This document shows, one piece after another, positions 1 through 5,303 of a stretch of DNA of 5,303 bases (positions are counted from its first letter, which is position 1; the number at the start of each line of letters is the position of its first letter). The notes under the pieces were generated by a model. It did not search any database. It was not told the DNA's origin and saw nothing but the letters and a program-made list of their open reading frames with translations. This DNA comes from Candidatus Latescibacterota bacterium (lineage in GTDB: Bacteria; Blakebacterota; Blakebacteria; Blakebacterales; Blakebacteraceae), in the NCBI GenBank assembly GCA_023135015.1, contig JAGLTZ010000160.1, positions 1 through 5,303 of the forward strand, in the 5' to 3' direction. The position numbers were made by a program, and so were the translations under genes.

Positions 1-650
1 CCATCAACCCGGTTGTAGCAGACCCATCCAAGCGGGAAGTCGCCAGTGTATGCGAATTCATAGGCTGTCAACCGACGGTAATTCCACCTGTCATCCCAAT
101 CGACATCCCAGTCCCGCTCCCTTCGCGGCCACTCGCGTTCCAACTCCTCCTCCCTGCCCAGGACTCCTGACTGACGCACCACACGTGCCCAGTCCACGTC
201 ACGGCCCTGCCGCTCCAGACCCTGCCTTGTTGTGGTCCACTTGCTGCCGGTGACCACACCGGACCCCCTCATTATCACATCCCCCTCAACACTGACCGCG
301 TCTCCCTGTACAAGCCCGCTATCAAGGACCATCACGTCGCCGTAGAGAACTACCACGAGCCCCTGAACCGTACCTCGAATAAATGCGTCGCCGTGGGTGA
401 CCACTACCCAGCCGCGGACCTCGCCATCAACCGTCAAGGTGCCGCCCTCAACTATCAGGTCTCTGCGGACCACCTCGCCCCTCTCTATTCTGTAATCACC
501 CCTCACCCGGCGTGGTCCTTCCTGCACCACCGGCGTACTCCAATAACCCACAAGTTTGCTCTCGCCGTTACCTGGCGCTGCCTTCACCGACGTGCCGGTA
601 GCGGCAACCGTATAAATCAGGATTGGAACCGCCCAGCGTATGCTCTTCAT
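1..650 (-). CDS. secreted protein with bactofilin-like (polymer-forming) repeats, 3' end beyond window
   Basis: The frame stays open for 216 codons from an ATG at 650 to the left edge, so the C-terminus is missing. The start is supported by AAGGAG at 658-663, seven bases upstream. Residues 1-24 look like a Sec signal peptide: Lys and Arg near the start, a hydrophobic stretch at about 6-19, and a VKA|A cleavage site after residue 24. Residues 51-135 form about four strand-turn units of 17-19 residues, rich in Gly, Val and Asp (VEGGTLTVDGEVRG, then WVVVTHGD, LVVVLYGD and DAVSVEGD). This resembles the beta-helical repeats of bactofilins and exported polymer-forming proteins. A Trp/Asp/Arg/Glu-rich charged segment follows (about 141-192), then YNRVD at the edge. 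YNRVE-like motifs occur near the start of some outer-membrane beta-barrels, so a barrel may lie beyond the window; that is inference. It probably acts in the periplasm or outer membrane. Exact function unknown. Confidence 0.8.
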   Translation of the reverse strand, partial: MKSIRWAVPILIYTVAATGTSVKAAPGNGESKLVGYWSTPVVQEGPRRVRGDYRIERGEVVRRDLIVEGGTLTVDGEVRGWVVVTHGDAFIRGTVQGLVVVLYGDVMVLDSGLVQGDAVSVEGDVIMRGSGVVTGSKWTTTRQGLERQGRDVDWARVVRQSGVLGREEELEREWPRRERDWDVDWDDRWNYRRLTAYEFAYTGDFPLGWVCYNRVD

Positions 651-657
651 TGAATGA

Positions 658-663
658 CTCCTT
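658..663 (-). promoter_or_regulatory. ribosome binding site of the envelope-protein gene
   Basis: The minus strand reads AAGGAG, seven bases before the ATG at 650. This is a near-consensus Shine-Dalgarno sequence at ideal spacing. It fixes the start codon of a gene that has no stop inside the window. Confidence 0.8.
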
Positions 664-737
664 GCCCGCATCTGGGACACTTCATGCGCCCGATAATTCA
701 GGCGTGCATTCCAGCATGCCACCTATCCATAGATGCA

Positions 738-753
738 AGCACACTCCGTGCCA
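738..753 (-). promoter_or_regulatory. candidate sigma-54 (-24/-12) promoter for the envelope gene
   Basis: The minus strand reads TGGCACGGAGTGTGCT. The RpoN consensus is TGGCACG, four bases, then TTGCW, and this site differs only in the first T of the -12 element. The invariant GG (-24) and GC (-12) are present with correct spacing, and the base before the TGG is a T, as preferred. Transcription would start near 727, giving a leader of about 77 bases before the ATG at 650. No comparably good sigma-70 promoter was found; a TATAAA on the minus strand at 772-777 lacks a convincing -35 partner. The match is seen in the sequence; its use is inferred. Confidence 0.5.
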
Positions 754-806
754 ACCGGGAACAAGTGTTGCTTTATAAGCATGTTACGGACAGAGAATGC
801 GTCTGG

Positions 807-899
807 TTTCACCCCGTTTGTAGTCATTCTGCAACATGATGTTGATGTTTATCGTGTCAATATTACACACAATATCCTTCCATTTCACCCCTTTTCACC
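807..899 (-). promoter_or_regulatory. possible upstream activator region with repeated TTTCACC motifs and a dyad
   Basis: On the plus strand, TTTCACCCC followed by a T-rich end occurs at 807-819 and again at 883-895 (12 of 13 bases identical). A further TTTCACC lies at 893-899, ten bases after the previous one. Between them, 832-844 is a dyad of six-base arms around one base (CAACAT-G-ATGTTG). Relative to a start near 727 these lie at about -85, -111 and -160, the usual distance for enhancer-binding activators of sigma-54 promoters. No known regulator motif was recognised, so this is an inference from position and repetition. Confidence 0.25.
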
Positions 900-922
900 A
901 ATCTGATGCTTTTAATAACTCC

Positions 923-931
923 TTATCCACT
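923..931 (+). promoter_or_regulatory. DnaA-box-like site, one mismatch
   Basis: The plus strand reads TTATCCACT, one base from the DnaA box consensus TTATNCACA (last position). It has the same orientation as the perfect box that begins 21 bases further on, which is two helical turns, so both would lie on the same face of the DNA. Confidence 0.4.
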
Positions 932-943
932 CCTCAGGAGGAA

Positions 944-952
944 TTATCCACA
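944..952 (+). promoter_or_regulatory. DnaA box, perfect consensus
   Basis: The plus strand reads TTATCCACA, the high-affinity DnaA box. It lies in the AT-rich spacer downstream of gyrA. With the box at 923-931 it flanks a short dyad (CTCCT-C-AGGAG, 930-940). The gyrB-gyrA pair is often found in the dnaA-dnaN-recF-gyrB-gyrA cluster near the origin, which makes a DnaA-related role plausible. DnaA binding itself is not shown. Confidence 0.5.
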
Positions 953-991
953 TCATTTGTTAGTATCTCGAAGGTTGTAACTGCTTGTGTA

Positions 992-1010
992 GTAATATAT
1001 TACGCCGTAA
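992..1010. repeat. overlapping palindromes, possible operator or structured site
   Basis: GTAATATATTAC at 992-1003 is a perfect 12-base palindrome. It overlaps TTACG-C-CGTAA at 1000-1010, an 11-base dyad with one central base. They lie about 85-105 bases after the gyrA stop, in AT-rich DNA. No T-tract follows on the minus strand, so they do not look like a standard terminator. The protein or process they serve is unknown. Confidence 0.35.
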
Positions 1011-1094
1011 AGGGCCGAAGAGTCCACAAAAGTGTCAACAACCCCAACGAACTATTTTCCCATGTTCGTCAGGGCATATCGGGGGCACCGCTCA

Positions 1095-3809
1095 TCAGCG
1101 GCCGGCCCGGCCCTTCTGCGACCGGCTTGTCGCCTTCTTCTTCCCAGCCGTTTTCTTGCTGCCCGCTGATTTCGACCTAGTGGAGGTTTTTTTCTTGCCG
1201 GTAGTCTTGGCCCTACCCGTCGTCGTAGCCTTTCCAGTCGTCGTAGCCTTACTTGCCGTTTTCGCCTTGTGCGCCACCCCAGTCCTGTCCGCTTTCCCGG
1301 AAGTGTCGGTTGTCTCTTCTCCTCCTGATTCCGGGGTTTCCTCAGCTATATCCACCGCACCAGCAGAGTCAATCTCTGTCTGGTCCTTTTCGGCGACGCG
1401 GGCTACGTCCACTACCTTGTCCCCATCGCCCATATTCATCAACCTCACCCCCTGGGTATTCCTACCAATAACGGAAACCTTCCCGGCGGCCTGACGGATG
1501 ATCAAGCCGTTCCTGGTGATCAGCATAAGCTCGTCGGTGTCAACAACTTCCTGCAGCATCAGTACGTCCCCATTGCGTTCACAGCTCTTCATGGTAATCA
1601 CACCCTTCCCTCCCCTGCGTTGCACCGGATAGTCGCTGATCTTTGTGCGTTTGCCGTAGCCGAGCTCGGCCACCGTCAGTATGTAACCCTCACGCCGTAC
1701 GATGACCATCCCGACGACCCCGTCACCCTCCTTCGCCAGGGTTATCCCCTTTACACCCCTTGTATCCCTCCCCATCGGACGCACATCGTCTTCGTGGAAA
1801 CGTATAGCCATTCCCTTTTTCGTGCCGAGTATAACGTCACAGGTGCCATCGGTGAGCTGAGCCTCAATCAGCTCATCACCCCCGTTTATATCGATTGCTA
1901 TAATGCCATCCCGGCGCGGATTGCTGTAGCCGGTGAGCGGGGTCTTCTTCACGAGACCACGCCCGGTGCCGAATATCACGAACCTGCCCTCTTCGAAAGT
2001 CCGGACCGGCACCATTGCCCTGACAGTCTCCTTCTTCTCCACCTGGATCAGGTTGATGAGCGGTCGTCCCTTGGCGAGGCGTCCCCCCTGGGGTATGTCG
2101 TAGACTTTGAGCCAGTAGCACTTACCGCGGTCTGTGAAGAAAAGGATGTACGAGTGTGTCGAGGCTACGAAGAGGTGTTCAACGAAATCCTCTTCTTTCG
2201 TCCCCATTCCCCTGATACCCTTCCCACCCCGGCCCTGGCTCCTGTAAGTCGAGACAGGGATACGTTTGGTGTAACCCTGGTGTGAAATCGTGATGACCAT
2301 GTCCTCTTCCGCAATCAGGTCCTCCATGCTGAATTCCCCAGCATCCTCCAGAATCTCGGTCCGCCTGTCATCCCCGTATTTCTCCAGGAGCTCCAGCAGC
2401 TCCTCCTTGACTATCGCCATGCGAAGGCCCCGGTTGGCCAGTACTTCCCTGTAGTGGGCGATCTTTTCAATAATTTCCCGATACTCCTCCTCGATCTTCA
2501 TTCTCTCCAGGCCTGTCAGCCTGGCAAGCCGCATATCCAGGATGGCCTGCGCCTGCTCATCTGACAGCTCGAACTGCTTCTTCAGCTGCTTCTTCGCAGC
2601 TTCGGGATCCTTCGCCTTTTTTATAAGGGCTATGATCTCATCGATGTTGTCTACACATATCCTGAGTCCCTCCAGGATATGGGCCCTGGCCTCGGCCTGG
2701 GCCAGCTCGTACCGGGTACGCCTCTCCACCACATAGTGGCGGAAGTCGAGAAATGCCTGCAGGGTTTCCTTCAGATTGAGCTCTTTGGGCTGCCCATCCA
2801 CAAGCGCCAGGTTGATCACACCGAAGGTGGTCTGAAGCTGGGTGTTCTTATAGAGCATGTTCACGATTACCTCGGCCGGGGCATCCCTTTTGACCTCCAG
2901 CACGATCCTCATGCCCTCACGGTCCGACTCATCCCTCAGATCGGAGATCCCCTCCACCTTCTTCTCCCTCACTAGATCTGCGATCTTCTCCAGAAGGTTG
3001 GATTTGTTAACCTGGTAGGGAATTTCGGTGATAACGATCCTTTCGCGGTCCTTCACCTCCTCGATGTGGACACGGGCTCGGACTATCACCTTGCCGCGGC
3101 CGGTCTTGAAGGCGCTGATAATACCCTGCCTGCCGTAGATTATCCCTCCGGTCGGGAAATCGGGGCCGGTGATAAACTCCATCAGTTCCTCGATTTCAAC
3201 GTCCGGATTTTCCGCCAGATGAACCAGACCGTTCACCACTTCGGTCAGGTTATGCGGAGGAATGTTCGTAGCCATTCCGACCGCAATCCCGGAGGCGCCG
3301 TTGACCAGAAGGTTGGGCAGTTTGGTGGGTAGAACCTGCGGCTCCTGAAGAGTTTCATCAAAATTGGGGACCCAGCCTACCGTGCCTTTATCGAGGTCCT
3401 GAAGCATCTCCCCCGCGATTTTTGCCATCCGGCATTCCGTGTACCGCATTGCTGCGGCCGAATCCCCGTCTATACTGCCGAAGTTCCCCTGCCCGTCAAT
3501 CAGCGGGTAGCGCAGCGAGAAGTTCTGAGCCATGCGAACTAAGCTGTCGTAGATCGCTGAGTCACCGTGGGGATGGTACTTTCCGAGCACATCCCCGACC
3601 AGTCTTGCACTTTTGCGGTGGGCGCGGTTCGGGTGGAGGCCAAGTTCTCTCATCCCGTAAAGGATCCGGCGATGGACCGGCTTGAGGCCATCGCGCACAT
3701 CGGGTAGCGCCCGCGCTACGATCACAGACATCGAGTAGTCGATGTAGGAGGCCTTCATCTCCTCCTCGATGTTAACGGGCACGATTCTCTGTCTGTGCAG
3801 TGTTGCCAT
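1095..3809 (-). CDS. gyrA: DNA gyrase subunit A with histone-H1-like C-terminal tail
   Basis: This is the 904-residue DNA-cleaving and wrapping subunit of gyrase, which pairs with GyrB as A2B2 to add negative supercoils using ATP. The winged-helix region carries the catalytic Tyr123 in RYTE (codon 3441-3443), the quinolone pocket [10 protein letters not shown] with wild-type-like Ser84 and Asp88, and the DNA-bending Ile175 in [12 protein letters not shown]. The tower and coiled-coil gate run to about residue 500. The C-terminal wrapping domain has six blades (about 503-806), and its GyrA box QGRGGKG is at residues 525-531, which separates it from ParC. Residues 807-835 are acidic; residues 836-904 are Lys/Arg/Thr/Ala/Ser/Gly-rich without aromatics, an extension beyond the usual 820-875. 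The start fits the conserved [21 protein letters not shown]-terminus. It begins six bases after the gyrB stop without a clear Shine-Dalgarno sequence, so translation is probably coupled. Two TGA stops end it in tandem (1092-1097). Confidence 0.97.
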   Translation of the reverse strand: MATLHRQRIVPVNIEEEMKASYIDYSMSVIVARALPDVRDGLKPVHRRILYGMRELGLHPNRAHRKSARLVGDVLGKYHPHGDSAIYDSLVRMAQNFSLRYPLIDGQGNFGSIDGDSAAAMRYTECRMAKIAGEMLQDLDKGTVGWVPNFDETLQEPQVLPTKLPNLLVNGASGIAVGMATNIPPHNLTEVVNGLVHLAENPDVEIEELMEFITGPDFPTGGIIYGRQGIISAFKTGRGKVIVRARVHIEEVKDRERIVITEIPYQVNKSNLLEKIADLVREKKVEGISDLRDESDREGMRIVLEVKRDAPAEVIVNMLYKNTQLQTTFGVINLALVDGQPKELNLKETLQAFLDFRHYVVERRTRYELAQAEARAHILEGLRICVDNIDEIIALIKKAKDPEAAKKQLKKQFELSDEQAQAILDMRLARLTGLERMKIEEEYREIIEKIAHYREVLANRGLRMAIVKEELLELLEKYGDDRRTEILEDAGEFSMEDLIAEEDMVITISHQGYTKRIPVSTYRSQGRGGKGIRGMGTKEEDFVEHLFVASTHSYILFFTDRGKCYWLKVYDIPQGGRLAKGRPLINLIQVEKKETVRAMVPVRTFEEGRFVIFGTGRGLVKKTPLTGYSNPRRDGIIAIDINGGDELIEAQLTDGTCDVILGTKKGMAIRFHEDDVRPMGRDTRGVKGITLAKEGDGVVGMVIVRREGYILTVAELGYGKRTKISDYPVQRRGGKGVITMKSCERNGDVLMLQEVVDTDELMLITRNGLIIRQAAGKVSVIGRNTQGVRLMNMGDGDKVVDVARVAEKDQTEIDSAGAVDIAEETPESGGEETTDTSGKADRTGVAHKAKTASKATTTGKATTTGRAKTTGKKKTSTRSKSAGSKKTAGKKKATSRSQKGRAGR
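1098..1391 (-). other. GyrA C-terminal extension: acidic linker then basic H1-like tail
   Basis: This is a sub-region of gyrA. Codons 807-835 (1305-1391) encode an acidic linker rich in Glu and Asp ([13 protein letters not shown] at its end). Codons 836-904 (1098-1304) encode 69 residues with 16 Lys and 6 Arg against one Asp, and no aromatic residues. It contains short units such as KATTTG repeated, AKTTGKKK and KKTAGKKK. Such composition is typical of disordered DNA-binding tails of histone H1 and of bacterial proteins such as mycobacterial HupB and TopA. Acidic tails are known in E. coli GyrA, where they tune wrapping; a basic tail of this size is not usual. DNA binding is inferred from composition. 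Confidence 0.8.
1219..1250 (-). repeat. 18-base tandem repeat inside the gyrA tail
   Basis: The 14-base sequence GTCGTCGTAGCCTT (plus strand) occurs at 1219-1232 and again at 1237-1250, an offset of 18 bases. It encodes two copies of KATTTG in the basic tail. The identity at the DNA level suggests a recent in-frame duplication or slippage, a common way for Lys-rich tails to grow. Confidence 0.7.
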
Positions 3810-3815
3810 ACTTAG

Positions 3816-5303
<1,488 letters not shown>

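Larger units (their letters stand above)
651..1094. other. 444-base AT-rich intergenic region between gyrA and the envelope gene
   Basis: No convincing gene lies here; the frames are short, lack ribosome binding sites or are shadows. Hand counting gives about 38% GC for 841-1020, well below the flanking genes. In the direction of transcription it holds: a second in-frame stop right after the gyrA stop; a weak hairpin (ACGAAC at 1047-1052 with GTTCGT at 1064-1069, 11-base loop) without a following T-run; the palindromes at 992-1010; two DnaA-box-like sites; the TTTCACC repeats; the sigma-54-like promoter; and the ribosome binding site. No clear Rho-independent terminator for gyrA is visible, so the operon may end by another mechanism or read through. 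Confidence 0.7.

Noticed and set aside
393..653. 86-codon plus-strand frame, together with frames at 50-253 and 68-259
   Set aside because: All lie within the minus-strand envelope gene, whose 216-codon open frame, signal peptide, repeats and ribosome binding site are better supported.
784..837. Short minus-strand frame of 17 codons starting at 837
   Set aside because: It has no Shine-Dalgarno sequence and no other sign of coding; it is probably chance.
859..864. TTGACA-like -35 on the minus strand as a sigma-70 promoter
   Set aside because: No acceptable -10 element lies 16-18 bases downstream; the sequence there reads ATGTTG.
961..1003. TAG/TAA triplets near the DnaA boxes as a DnaA-trio unwinding element
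   Set aside because: The triplets are too few and not in an uninterrupted run next to the boxes, so they do not support the call.
1047..1069. Hairpin as a Rho-independent terminator of gyrA
   Set aside because: The stem is only six base pairs with an 11-base loop, and no T-run follows on the minus strand, so it is too weak to call.
836..1180. 114-codon plus-strand open frame across the gyrA end and the spacer
   Set aside because: It overlaps the gyrA 3' end on the opposite strand, has no ribosome binding site and no recognisable protein features; its start lies in the dyad at 832-844.
985..1494. 169-codon plus-strand frame, rich in Val, Ala and Phe, resembling a membrane protein
   Set aside because: The hydrophobic run is the reverse complement of the Lys/Thr/Ala-rich gyrA tail, so the apparent membrane segment is an artefact of codon complementarity.
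1620..2285. 221-codon plus-strand open frame inside gyrA
   Set aside because: It is antisense to the conserved gyrA wrapping domain and its sequence is explained as the complement of that gene.

Overview
The window holds the end of a housekeeping gyrB-gyrA operon followed by the start of an envelope-protein gene. All three genes are on the minus strand, so transcription runs from high to low coordinates. From right to left: the 3' three-quarters of gyrB (3816-5303, cut by the window edge), a 6-base gap, complete gyrA (1095-3809), a 444-base AT-rich spacer (651-1094), and the first 216 codons of a secreted protein with bactofilin-like repeats (1-650, open to the left edge).

The organism looks like a diderm bacterium of moderately high GC. 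One coding stretch counted by hand (2401-2460) is about 62% GC, while 841-1020 in the spacer is about 38%. GyrB is the short form, without the large insert of enterobacterial GyrB. The GyrA N-terminus and the envelope gene (signal peptide, polymer-forming repeats, a final YNRVD like that found near the start of some outer-membrane barrels) recall the FCB group and related candidate phyla. This is an impression from motifs, not a phylogenetic placement.

GyrB (ATPase and Toprim) and GyrA (catalytic tyrosine and DNA wrapping) form the A2B2 DNA gyrase that introduces negative supercoils. Their catalytic residues and quinolone-pocket residues are intact. GyrA is unusual in ending, after the six-bladed wrapping domain, in an acidic linker and then a 69-residue Lys/Arg/Thr/Ala-rich tail like those of histone H1.

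The spacer is the least ordinary DNA here. It carries two in-phase DnaA-box sequences (923-931 and 944-952), short palindromes (832-844, 992-1010), a repeated TTTCACCCC motif, and a close match to a sigma-54 -24/-12 promoter (738-753) pointing at the envelope gene. It may be part of a replication origin, a DnaA-regulated region, or the enhancer and promoter region of the envelope gene. I see no new multi-gene system. The candidates worth checking are the GyrA tail, the DnaA-box pair and the sigma-54 promoter.
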